A stretch of DNA of 21,302 bases, taken from positions 1 to 21,302 of IMG/VR virus record IMGVR_UViG_3300047354_000221. One strand, given 5' to 3'. The stretch is from a virus. Position numbers and translations under genes: made by a program. Shown here one piece after another: positions 1 to 7,602 of this stretch. How positions within the stretch are numbered: position 1 is the stretch's first letter; the number at the start of each line of letters is the position of its first letter. The notes beneath the pieces are model-generated. The model was not told the origin of the DNA. It made no database searches and worked only from the letters and a program-made list of their open reading frames with translations.

Positions 1-1197
1 TGCCTGATCACCAATTACATAAGCACCATTAAACTTAGATTGAATTGCCTGAATAGACTTAGGCAGAATCTTACTATAAGGTTCCTTATTGTCCTTATCG
101 TAAGACCCATATTCAATCATTGCCCCCGCTTTTTGTGCAGATGCCACAGTAGCATCATGAACTGGTTTATATCTATCATCCTGATTGGATGGAGGAACAA
201 ATACTGCTTGATACCCTAGTTCTTTAATTGCTGCGATTGCCGCCGCAACTCCTTCTGCTCCTTTCTGAGGATCAGCGAAATCCTTAGAACCAGCAGTAAG
301 AATAACATGCTGCTTGTTACTTTGTTTACCTTCTGGAGTAGTGTTTGCACCATTGCCCTCGGTTTGTTGTGAATCTGCTATCGCACTTTCTTGATCATTA
401 CCATTATTATTAGCGAGCACAACGGCAGTAGTTCCAACAACAGCAGTAGTTGCCAGCAACGCCAATCCACCTCTGCCCCTCAATCGCATCTTCATCCCCT
501 TCATCCCCTTCAGGAGATTCTTACGGAATGTTGTTAATACCCAGATGAAATCTTTAACTAACTTTGCTGGATTCTTTAACCATCTTAGACCTAATAGTAA
601 TGTTCCTAGTGATAAGAAGAATTGACCAAAACCTACCAGTTTTTCCCACCAAGTTGCCTCAGGGTCAAACATTGCACCAAGACCATCCAGTATCCCTCCA
701 ACAGTACCTTTGAAGAAATTGAATATGAACGTTGCTACAGTGATAACACCATCAACAATATCTTCTAATTTTTTTATATTATTTTCGTCTGCTAACCATT
801 CCAAAATCCCCCTTACAACGAAGGTTTTAAATAACCATCCTCCTAGTTTAGCAAGACTCTCAAAAAATCCTGCTACTACAGGAGCAATAAATTCGGTAAG
901 ACCACTTCCTTTCTTCTCATCATCTTTAGATACTCCCTGTAAATCACCAGAGTTTTCATTAATACCCTTAAAGAGATCCGCTTCCATTGCTGCATTGACC
1001 TTTAGGTCATCAGCAATTTTTTGGAGAATAACTCCCATGCTATTGAGTGTTGCACCAAGTTGATTACTACCTTTTACAACTTTTACAGAAATAATATTTG
1101 CTGATACAGTACCTTCAGAGTCATCTTTACTTACTTGACCCCTAGGACTTAAAAATTTATAAAAGTCTATCTTTGATGTCTTACCAGACTTCTGCAT
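1..1197 (-). CDS. Tail-associated structural protein, paralogue of the M15 protein (3' end beyond window)
   Basis: About 399 codons are visible from ATG at 1197, and the frame is open to the left edge, so the C-terminus is missing. The start shares one base with the upstream stop (TAATG). Residues about 30-210 resemble the N-terminal region of the upstream 1018-residue protein. The clearest shared block is RGILEWLADENN-IKKLEDI here (from residue 129) against RGILEWFSDEKN-LKKMEDI there. Further on come a Lys/Arg-rich stretch, a hydrophobic Ala/Val segment near residues 245-265, a polar linker, and from residue about 297 an alpha/beta domain starting HVILTAGSKDF and reaching VIGDQ at the edge. 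That domain loosely resembles an SGNH hydrolase in permuted order, but the expected catalytic residues look substituted. A role in the virion is inferred from the paralogy and the late promoter at 1256-1263. The enzymatic reading is weak. Confidence 0.6.
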   Translation of the reverse strand, partial: MQKSGKTSKIDFYKFLSPRGQVSKDDSEGTVSANIISVKVVKGSNQLGATLNSMGVILQKIADDLKVNAAMEADLFKGINENSGDLQGVSKDDEKKGSGLTEFIAPVVAGFFESLAKLGGWLFKTFVVRGILEWLADENNIKKLEDIVDGVITVATFIFNFFKGTVGGILDGLGAMFDPEATWWEKLVGFGQFFLSLGTLLLGLRWLKNPAKLVKDFIWVLTTFRKNLLKGMKGMKMRLRGRGGLALLATTAVVGTTAVVLANNNGNDQESAIADSQQTEGNGANTTPEGKQSNKQHVILTAGSKDFADPQKGAEGVAAAIAAIKELGYQAVFVPPSNQDDRYKPVHDATVASAQKAGAMIEYGSYDKDNKEPYSKILPKSIQAIQSKFNGAYVIGDQA

Positions 1198-4100
1198 TAC
1201 TTAGTAGGATAAGATGAATTTGGGTCACGATATAGAACTATAGGTTCCCCACCAGTATTTATGATCTTGGTATTGGTGATTGGGAGTGTAATTGGTACTA
1301 CAGTCTTACCCTTCTTATCTACTTCACTGTCTGCCTTATTTAATGCATTTGTTTTTGACATCGTTGCTACAGCAGGAGTGGCACCAGGTGCAGATGTAGA
1401 AGACATTTGTGGTGGAGGACTTGCTGATGCAGGAGCAAGACTACTCTTTTCATTACCATATAGTTGTCCACGAACATCATTAATTGCAGAATCTAGCATA
1501 CCAAAGATACGCGCCATCTTTTGCTCTTGAGTCTCTGCTGGTGCCTTTGATGCTTGATTATCACTATCTTGCGTAGTTGTACTATTACTAGTGTTGCCAC
1601 CTGGAGTAGTATTAACACTTGTATCAGTACTTGTATCAGTACTATCGTCTGCTGTTACAGGACTAGTCTTAACATTTGCATTAGAAGAACCACTACCACT
1701 CAAGTTTTCAAAGTGCCATGCTTCAGTAGCGCCAGGTCTGTCCCTTCGTAAACCCCAAGCACTTTTACTCAGTGTCTTAAATCCAAAGGTTTCAGAATTA
1801 TCCCACAACCACTTATATCCTGCATCAAAGTAGTTAAGGTCAGCAGCAAGACCAAATCCATGATTAGATGTTCCTGGAACTGCTGCTGTACCACGAGGTT
1901 TAGTATTATACATGTGCTGTTGATCAGCAAATGTTCTAAAGGTATCATTAATACCAATAGGATGACCCGCTTTCTTAGCAGCATCCAACATAGATTGAAA
2001 CTGCTTTGCAACACTCTTATGCAACTTACCTTTTCCTGCTTGCCCCCAACCTGCATAACCTTTCACTCCTTGCATCTCGGAAGCAGGTACTTCTCCATTC
2101 TTATACTTACCTATTGGACCACCACCTGCGAAAGCAGGCAGTTCTCCACCAAGAGCAAATCCTGTCCATCCAGCAGCACGATAGTTAGACTTTGCGGGAT
2201 TTGAAACAGGTGCTAAATCTTTTGGTTGTATTGGTTGTTCATTTTCGGTCTGCCACCTAGAAAGAGCACCAGTGTTTGTACTAGTAGACTTTAAACCACC
2301 ACCCTTTGCAAGTTCTGGTGCCTTATCTTCATCCTTGTCTATTCCCTCAGGTTTTTGTCCTTCTTCATTGGTAAACATACCAATGAGTGCTTTAAGTGGA
2401 CCAGCAGGAAGATTATCCTTTGCAAAGGTATTAACTTGGTCAATAAGACCTTTAGCACCAGGAATTGAACCTATCATAGCATCTTCCATTTGTCTGATAC
2501 CAGGAATCAGATCTCTAAACAAAGAGAATACGTCAAGTCCTAATGAAACATAGGGACCAGCAGCAAAACCAAATGCTCCAGATAAGTCAAACGCAGCAGA
2601 TAATGCTTCAATACCAGCACCAACTACATCGCCATCAGTTAAGCGATCATATGCAAATAGTAAGTTAATAAGACCACCAACAATTGGTAGTGCTTTACCA
2701 CCAATTCTTTGAATAAGTGGTTTCGGTTCCAATAGAGAAAGACCTTTCTTCTGAAGGTACTCCTCCATCATTATACCTGCACCAGAAGACATGACCTTGC
2801 CCATAACCTGTCCTGCCATTGCCTTGATGGGTTTCATCATTGGTTCAAAGAACTTACCCAAAGGTTCTACGATCTTTGCTGTCGCAAAATTCTTAACCCA
2901 ATTTCCAGCACCTTTTAAACCATTATCTGCCCAAGCAACAGCATCTCCTGCCTTACTCTTAAGATTAGCACCAAGTGTTCTTGCCCTATCTCCGTATTTT
3001 TTTCCTATATCTAAACTCGTTTCCCATGCTTTTTTTGCCTTGTCAGAGAACCTAGCATAGATTTCTGCTGCGCTTCCACTCAATCCATACTTTTTACGTG
3101 CATCTTTTATTTGTTCTGCAATTACAGCGGCAGGTTTATCAATCAGAACACCTTTGAGATTCTTGGCATGATCACCCAAGAAATCTGCAAATTGCATCAG
3201 ACTGCTTTTAATCCCCTCTGCTGCGGAGACTGACACATCCTCAAGAGTATTACCAAGTCTTCCCAGTAAACCTGCTGGTTTATTCTTCCTTGCTTGTTTT
3301 ACTAATGCTTCTATACCTGCTTCAGTAAGTTCTTCGCCTGACTGTTTGGCAACTTTTCTTAATCTAGCATATTCTTCTGCTTGTTCAAGATTCTTAAAAC
3401 CATGCCTCTTCTTAATATTTTCAAGAATTTCTGCTTTGGATCTTACATTATTAGTATTTGGAGTTGGTGTTGTTTTTGGTTTGGGATTATTTGGATCAGG
3501 TATATCATCAGACGACTGCAATGCATCAAACAATGTCATTGCGTCTTGGATAAGACTAAATGGATTTAGTAGATACGATAATGCCTTTAGACCTATTATG
3601 CCTGTTAAAAGGGTTCCCACCCCTACAATCATATCCCATGCGCCACCTAGATTACCATTAGCAATCGCTTTAGCACCGCCAAAGATCTTGGCAAGACCAT
3701 CAAATATTGCGCCTACACTAAAAGTAACTAACTTATATACAAAATCCCCAACCATCTTAAGAGTATTGAAGATGTCTTCCATCTTCTTAAGATTTTTTTC
3801 ATCAGAAAACCACTCAAGTATTCCTCTTGAGATTGCAGTTCTTGCTAACCAAGCAAACAAATTACCGAATGGTCCGAGAATTTTCTCTAACCATCCAAGA
3901 GGATTCTTTTTCTTCTTAATTTCATCCTCTAAACCGTCTTCTAATCCATCTTTACTTTCTGAACTTATCCCACCTTCTGCTTCTATCTCTGCTCTAGCAT
4001 CTCTTCTGAGATCACTAAGTCTTTCTTGCTCTGCAAGTTGATCCCCTAAGAATGATGATCTATTGGATATTGTTTCAGAAATATCCATCATCACATAACC

Positions 4101-4253
4101 CATACCCTCCAGAGTCTTACCAATTTGATTGGCAGATGTAACTACAGAGTATACTGATTGTTTAACCGAGCTAGCAACCTTTATCCCCCCAGATTCTTCA
4201 CTAGAAACCGTAGTGGGGATCAACTTATGTGGTTTGATTTTGGATGCTAGCAT
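1197..4253 (-). CDS. Large tail protein with C-terminal peptidase M15 (VanY-like) domain
   Basis: The protein has 1018 residues and starts with ATG at 4253, just downstream of the gp51-like frame. Residues 1-240 hold the region shared with the next gene (RGILEW at 143-148). Helical, Lys/Ala-rich sequence follows, with hydrophobic stretches near 200-230 and 515-590. From about 735 to 855 there is a peptidase M15 / D-Ala-D-Ala carboxypeptidase-like domain. It has SNHGFGLAADL near residue 797 and AWHFE near 845, which supply the His, Asp and His zinc ligands of this family. A Ser/Thr/Asn-rich linker and short tail end the protein. M15 enzymes cut peptidoglycan cross-link peptides, so a role in local wall digestion during DNA entry is inferred. 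Its place right after a gp26/gp51 chaperone-like pair, its length and its hydrophobic helical segments would also fit a tape measure protein with a muralytic domain. That is not proved. Confidence 0.75.
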   Translation of the reverse strand: MLASKIKPHKLIPTTVSSEESGGIKVASSVKQSVYSVVTSANQIGKTLEGMGYVMMDISETISNRSSFLGDQLAEQERLSDLRRDARAEIEAEGGISSESKDGLEDGLEDEIKKKKNPLGWLEKILGPFGNLFAWLARTAISRGILEWFSDEKNLKKMEDIFNTLKMVGDFVYKLVTFSVGAIFDGLAKIFGGAKAIANGNLGGAWDMIVGVGTLLTGIIGLKALSYLLNPFSLIQDAMTLFDALQSSDDIPDPNNPKPKTTPTPNTNNVRSKAEILENIKKRHGFKNLEQAEEYARLRKVAKQSGEELTEAGIEALVKQARKNKPAGLLGRLGNTLEDVSVSAAEGIKSSLMQFADFLGDHAKNLKGVLIDKPAAVIAEQIKDARKKYGLSGSAAEIYARFSDKAKKAWETSLDIGKKYGDRARTLGANLKSKAGDAVAWADNGLKGAGNWVKNFATAKIVEPLGKFFEPMMKPIKAMAGQVMGKVMSSGAGIMMEEYLQKKGLSLLEPKPLIQRIGGKALPIVGGLINLLFAYDRLTDGDVVGAGIEALSAAFDLSGAFGFAAGPYVSLGLDVFSLFRDLIPGIRQMEDAMIGSIPGAKGLIDQVNTFAKDNLPAGPLKALIGMFTNEEGQKPEGIDKDEDKAPELAKGGGLKSTSTNTGALSRWQTENEQPIQPKDLAPVSNPAKSNYRAAGWTGFALGGELPAFAGGGPIGKYKNGEVPASEMQGVKGYAGWGQAGKGKLHKSVAKQFQSMLDAAKKAGHPIGINDTFRTFADQQHMYNTKPRGTAAVPGTSNHGFGLAADLNYFDAGYKWLWDNSETFGFKTLSKSAWGLRRDRPGATEAWHFENLSGSGSSNANVKTSPVTADDSTDTSTDTSVNTTPGGNTSNSTTTQDSDNQASKAPAETQEQKMARIFGMLDSAINDVRGQLYGNEKSSLAPASASPPPQMSSTSAPGATPAVATMSKTNALNKADSEVDKKGKTVVPITLPITNTKIINTGGEPIVLYRDPNSSYPTK
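1256..1263 (-). promoter_or_regulatory. Candidate T4-type late promoter for the left-edge gene
   Basis: The minus strand reads CATAAATA, matching the NATAAATA form of the T4-like late promoter. It lies inside the 3' end of the M15 gene, about 60 bases before the ATG at 1197. Late initiation here, with sigma gp55 and co-activator gp33, would give the downstream paralogue its own transcript. An eight-base match in AT-rich DNA can arise by chance, but its position just ahead of a structural gene supports it. Confidence 0.5.
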
Positions 4254-4258
4254 TACGC

Positions 4259-4447
4259 TTACTTGTTGTTTCTATCTTTGTACCTCTTCTCCTCTTCTTT
4301 CAAATGGTTGATCAAGAGGTTAACATAAACATCTTTTTCCCATGGCATAATATTATCCAAATATTCAGGGTTCCACTTATGATGGTGAATCAAAGCGAAA
4401 TTAGTCTCATAATAAGTTTGAAGACTTGTATGGAGAAGGACTAGGCG
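4259..4447 (-). CDS. 51: gp51-like baseplate hub/tail assembly extension, read by -1 frameshift from gp26
   Basis: This 62-codon open frame begins inside the last codons of gp26, one frame back, and ends with TAA at 4259-4261. It reads RLVLLHTSLQTYYETNFALI, then a His-rich HHHKW, PEYLDNIMPWEKDVYVNLL, and a charged helix ending KDRNNK. The block around a basic/aromatic KW, a short acidic helix, MPWE and a helical YVNLL resembles C-terminal parts of phage tail assembly chaperones and, from memory, short proteins annotated gp51 in cyanophages. No start codon in this frame has a ribosome-binding site: the first ATG is at 4348, deep inside the conserved block, and a TTG lies at 4393. A canonical slippery site at the junction would give a fusion of about 298 residues. 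gp51 is known in T4 as a baseplate hub assembly factor. The frameshift itself is an inference. Confidence 0.65.
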   Translation of the reverse strand, partial: RLVLLHTSLQTYYETNFALIHHHKWNPEYLDNIMPWEKDVYVNLLINHLKEEEKRYKDRNNK

Positions 4448-5154
4448 AAAAAACTTGCTAAACCCTCAAGTTGGAGAGTCTGTTTTTTCTTAGTCTTAGG
4501 ATTAGTAAATTTAATGTCGTGAGATAATTTAGGCATTGTTTCAAAAAACTTTTGAATTTCTTGAAACTGTGTAGTATTCAATTGATCAAGGAACTCAATC
4601 AATTCTTCCTTTGAAGACTCTTTCGCTTCATATACTTCCTCACCTTCAACAATTTGAAGAATGCAATCTGTAGTCAATTCAAATAGACTTTCTACAGTAG
4701 AATTGGTCTCAAAGTTATTTTTAACAAACATATCCATACTAGGATATTTCATAACCATTGAAATTTTATTATCCAACTTCAAGATGTTTGTATGCTCAGG
4801 TTCAAATTTCACTTCAATCTCACTAAGATCAACTGTTACCTTAACCTGAGTCTCATTATCATCGGGTGAAGTTACCATAAGATCAACAGTTTCACCTACA
4901 GACTTTGCACGAATGTTCAGGAAAATATATTCAAAGTCAAAAGTGGCAAGTCCTTTGATATCTGTATCAGATAGATTAGTGCAGTTAAGCAGTAAAGTCT
5001 GTACAGTATCAACCATTTGTGCTTGATCTTCTGTTTCCATTGCTAACAATAGCAATTTCTCTTCTTTTACCAGAAATGGGCGATATTTAATTCTTTTCCC
5101 GTCAGAAGGTAGTTTCAATTCATAACGAGGAACATTTAACTTAGGTAATGGCAT
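4441..5154 (-). CDS. 26: gp26-like baseplate hub subunit
   Basis: The protein has 237 residues (T4 gp26 has 208) and starts with ATG at 5154, 24 bases after the gp54 stop. The N-terminus, LPKLNVPRYELKLPS followed by IKYRPFLVKEEKLLLLAME, is the signature of the T4 gp26 base plate family (Pfam T4_baseplate). The rest is a mixed alpha/beta domain with acidic helices near 165-205. gp26 belongs to the central hub on which the tail tube is built. Its position between gp54 and a gp51-like frame agrees with marine T4-like phages. The last codons form a slippery T run, so part of the product is probably extended into the -1 frame. The ordinary product ends ASFFA at the TAG at 4441. Confidence 0.85.
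   Translation of the reverse strand: MPLPKLNVPRYELKLPSDGKRIKYRPFLVKEEKLLLLAMETEDQAQMVDTVQTLLLNCTNLSDTDIKGLATFDFEYIFLNIRAKSVGETVDLMVTSPDDNETQVKVTVDLSEIEVKFEPEHTNILKLDNKISMVMKYPSMDMFVKNNFETNSTVESLFELTTDCILQIVEGEEVYEAKESSKEELIEFLDQLNTTQFQEIQKFFETMPKLSHDIKFTNPKTKKKQTLQLEGLASFFA
4447..4467 (-). promoter_or_regulatory. Candidate programmed -1 ribosomal frameshift site (gp26/gp51)
   Basis: In the gp26 reading frame the mRNA is AGU UUU UUC GCC UAG. The heptamer U UUU UUC (4453-4447) fits X XXY YYZ exactly, three codons before the stop. A Shine-Dalgarno-like GAGGG lies at 4467-4463, nine bases upstream, close to the spacing of the stimulatory SD in E. coli dnaX. Downstream, AGUCUU and GAGACU can pair as a six-base stem with a loop of about 12 bases. 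A one-base slip opens the 62-codon gp51-like frame. Confidence 0.65.
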
Positions 5155-5178
5155 AGATAATCACTTCATTACAGATAT

Positions 5179-6120
5179 TTAGCGGTTCAGAGTTGGACCA
5201 AAGAAGTTCAAAGGTTCTGTCCCTGGAGGTTGGTTAAAGACAGCAGCGGAAAAATTATAGTTGCCAACTCTTGACGCTGCAGAGAAATCAAAGTTATTTC
5301 CAAATAACTCTGTATAGTTACCATCAAAATTTTGAAAGAATTTAGCAGCGTCTTTACCAAGACTATCTAGATACTCTTTTTCTGGACTCTTCTTATCTTG
5401 ATTCTTAGTTGACATGTTAACATTTCTATTGTTTGGATAGAATCTGAAGTTTCTATATTGGAATCCAACATTAAATGTAGTGTAGTTTGCTTGCCCTGAT
5501 TGCATTTCTACTTGTCCCAAATTGTATGGGAACACATCTGCCAAGCACCAAACACCTGTAATATCATTCTCGTAATAGAACCCTCTCTTACTATCTGTAT
5601 TGCGACCAGTCCTTTGCTCTGGAATAAGATCGTCTTCTGTAAAGAATCTCTTCTTACCGCCACCCCTTTCCATCTTATAAATCTTCATCGTACATGTGTA
5701 ATTGTCTAAGAGATCCACATGTTGAGTAGTATCATTCATGATCAAATTTATCCACCTATCAAAAAAGGTATAGGTTTGCATTGATCTGGGCATGATGAAT
5801 GAGACACTTATCTCACTATGACTCTGACCAGTAGCATACTTATAAGCAGAACCAATATTATTTACAGTTGCGGTTGTCAAGTTCCTACTAGGAGATGAAA
5901 CACTAGATGCATAGTGATTCAATAGAGTTGCTAGTCTATCAGAGTTTCTACCATAAGGAATCAGAGCATTTCCATACATCTCCTGGAGTACTCTAGGTTG
6001 CCCAAACTCAACTCCATAAAGATTATTAAGAGAAGGTGCATCCTTGTTACTCTTAATAAGTGATTGAAACTGTGTAAAAGAGTTATCACTAAAGCGACTT
6101 TCGTTGAATCTAATTGACAT
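5179..6120 (-). CDS. 54: gp54-like baseplate tail tube initiator
   Basis: The protein has 313 residues, near the 320 of T4 gp54. It starts with ATG at 6120, overlapping the gp4 stop (TAATG). The central region looks like a tail-tube-type beta domain: ISVSFIMPRSMQTYTFFDRW, then YTCTMKIYKME, then GVWCLADVFPYNLGQVEM and a strand-rich FNVGFQYRNFRFY. In T4, gp54 sits on the hub, binds gp48 and nucleates the gp19 tail tube. The Phe/Asn-rich C-terminus (residues about 255-313) is less ordered in appearance. The assignment rests on domain pattern, length and gene order. The alternative is gp48, but the plus-strand protein at 6571-7602 fits gp48 better. Confidence 0.75.
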   Translation of the reverse strand: MSIRFNESRFSDNSFTQFQSLIKSNKDAPSLNNLYGVEFGQPRVLQEMYGNALIPYGRNSDRLATLLNHYASSVSSPSRNLTTATVNNIGSAYKYATGQSHSEISVSFIMPRSMQTYTFFDRWINLIMNDTTQHVDLLDNYTCTMKIYKMERGGGKKRFFTEDDLIPEQRTGRNTDSKRGFYYENDITGVWCLADVFPYNLGQVEMQSGQANYTTFNVGFQYRNFRFYPNNRNVNMSTKNQDKKSPEKEYLDSLGKDAAKFFQNFDGNYTELFGNNFDFSAASRVGNYNFSAAVFNQPPGTEPLNFFGPTLNR

Positions 6121-6539
6121 TATACCTTAAGTTCCTTTTCGGTTATGAGCATAAACTCTAAAGAATGATCTTTGCAGAACTCTCGCGCTGCTTTCCATTT
6201 CGCTTGATTGACACTATAGGTGACAACTTCATTAATATATCTTTTCGTAACTCTTTTTTGAGTCTTTGGTTCTAAAGTTTGTTTGAAGGGTTTGACTTCC
6301 ACAATATACTTTTTGTTTGATGCTTTAACATAGAAATCAGGAAAATATCTATGCCTCTTTCCATCCACTGGTGAAATATATGGGATGATGATCTCTTCAC
6401 TTCCCCATTCAGTAACTGAGGTAGTATTGTCGCACCATTTCATGAATTTATATTCCCAAGACGACCGATAAACAATGCCAGTGACATCTCCTCGGTACTT
6501 AGCAGGAAAAGATGGTGTGTACTTCCCTCTATAGTGCAT
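6120..6539 (-). CDS. 4: gp4-like head completion protein (TnsA-like nuclease fold)
   Basis: I place the start at the ATG at 6539, giving 139 residues beginning MHYRGKYTPSFPAKYRGD. The frame stays open to 6596, but that extension would cover the late promoter at 6563-6570, whose transcript begins about 15 bases before 6539. Motifs seen are RSSWEYKFMKWCD, RHRYFPDFYV and YIVEVKP. These are the E, D and E-x-K positions of a PD-(D/E)XK fold, as in T4 gp4 (about 150 residues). gp4 finishes the DNA-filled head so that it can join a tail. It leads a minus-strand late transcript into gp54 and gp26. The start codon lies inside the late promoter of the opposite gene. Confidence 0.85.
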   Translation of the reverse strand: MHYRGKYTPSFPAKYRGDVTGIVYRSSWEYKFMKWCDNTTSVTEWGSEEIIIPYISPVDGKRHRYFPDFYVKASNKKYIVEVKPFKQTLEPKTQKRVTKRYINEVVTYSVNQAKWKAAREFCKDHSLEFMLITEKELKV

Positions 6540-6544
6540 AAATA
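6537..6544 (+). promoter_or_regulatory. T4-type late promoter for gp48-gp53
   Basis: The plus strand reads CATAAATA, a match to the NATAAATA late consensus reported for cyanomyoviruses and close to T4 TATAAATA. It lies 27 bases before the GTG of gp48, so a short leader is expected. Its first three bases are the complement of the gp4 start codon. Confidence 0.7.
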
Positions 6545-6562
6545 TAATTGGACCATTACTTA

Positions 6563-6570
6563 TATTTATA
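6563..6570 (-). promoter_or_regulatory. T4-type late promoter for gp4-gp54-gp26
   Basis: The minus strand reads TATAAATA, the exact T4 late promoter consensus, 23 bases before the ATG at 6539. It faces the plus-strand late promoter at 6537-6544, so the two transcripts would start within a few bases of each other and overlap slightly. It also argues against the longer gp4 frame starting at 6596. Confidence 0.75.
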
Positions 6571-7602
6571 GTGGCATCTAATAAGAAATCGGTCACGCTA
6601 AAGTATCCTGAGAAATTACCCTTTGCGGAGAAGGGTAGGGGAGCAGCTGATAGTTATCAAGCAGAATATGCAGATTATATAAAATTTTCTAGATATCAAT
6701 TTAAGAATAGTGGTGGTCCTCAATACTTTAACGTACCAGACAATTCAAATAAAACTAATAAGGAGTTAATTACATCTGCTTATATTGCAATGCCGTCGTC
6801 GCTCTCTGCCGACTACGGTGTTAACTATCAGCAGGCAAACTTAGGTGCTTTAGGTAAAGCAGCAGTTGGTGCATTAGCATCAGAAAGTTCTGGAGAAATT
6901 GCTGCAACTCTTCAAGAAGCAGCAAAAGCAGGTTTACCTGAATCTGCATTCAACAACCTATCTCAAGGCATCCAGGGTGTTGGTGGACTGATCGGTCTGA
7001 ATACCGATGGCATCTCTCCTAATATGCTATCTGCAATCTCTCAAGGTAAAGTATTCAATCCTTACTCAGAACAAGTATTTCAGGGTGTAGGATTTAGAAG
7101 TTTTAACTTTAACTTCAAGATGGTTGCTAGAAGTGAGAAAGAAGCACAAAGCATTCAAGATATTCTTGAGATGTTTAAGACTGGACTACTGCCCTCATAT
7201 GGTTCTGGTGGCAGTGGTAAGGGAGGATCTCTTGGAGGTCTACTGACTAAAAGTGGTGCCAATCAAAGATTCTTGAATGTGCCAGATAAGTTTCTGATTC
7301 AATTTATTAGAGTTGGAGAAGATTCATTATCATCACAAGCACTTGATCACTTCAAGATTGATTACTGTGTATGTACCGCTATGAGTGTAAACTATACTCC
7401 AGATGGTCAATATGTCGCAATCAAAAATGAACGCTTGAAGAAAGCGTACAGAGCACAGAACAAAAATCTAAGTTCTGGTTCTCCAGATAATATGACTCAA
7501 GGTCAAGCACCTGGGATGATCTATGTCCCTGCAATTACCTTAGATCTTCAGTTTACTGAAACATCTATCATCACTCAAGAAAAAGCAATCGCTGGATACT
7601 AA
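6571..7602 (+). CDS. 48: gp48-like baseplate tail tube cap
   Basis: The protein has 343 residues (T4 gp48 has 364) with a GTG start. No ATG lies upstream in frame before a stop at 6532-6534, and the late promoter at 6537-6544 sits just ahead. The N-terminus has LKYPEKLPF and an aromatic DYIKFSRYQF. An Ala/Gly-rich segment spans residues about 75-165. A tube-like beta domain follows with FRSFNFNFKMVARSEKEA, LNVPDKFLIQFIR and CVCTAMSVNYTPDGQYVA, ending in LDLQFTETSIIT. In T4, gp48 works with gp54 at the interface of baseplate and tail tube. The stop overlaps the gp53 start (TAATG). Confidence 0.82.
   Translation: MASNKKSVTLKYPEKLPFAEKGRGAADSYQAEYADYIKFSRYQFKNSGGPQYFNVPDNSNKTNKELITSAYIAMPSSLSADYGVNYQQANLGALGKAAVGALASESSGEIAATLQEAAKAGLPESAFNNLSQGIQGVGGLIGLNTDGISPNMLSAISQGKVFNPYSEQVFQGVGFRSFNFNFKMVARSEKEAQSIQDILEMFKTGLLPSYGSGGSGKGGSLGGLLTKSGANQRFLNVPDKFLIQFIRVGEDSLSSQALDHFKIDYCVCTAMSVNYTPDGQYVAIKNERLKKAYRAQNKNLSSGSPDNMTQGQAPGMIYVPAITLDLQFTETSIITQEKAIAGY

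Noticed and set aside
3346-4041. Plus-strand open frame of 231 codons opposite the M15 gene
   Set aside because: It is antisense to a clear coding region. Its hydrophobic Ser/Leu/Phe-rich product is what complement of Lys/Glu-rich helices gives.
6540-6596. Upstream extension of gp4 to 6596
   Set aside because: It would cross the late promoter at 6563-6570, and the familiar gp4 N-terminus begins at the ATG at 6539.
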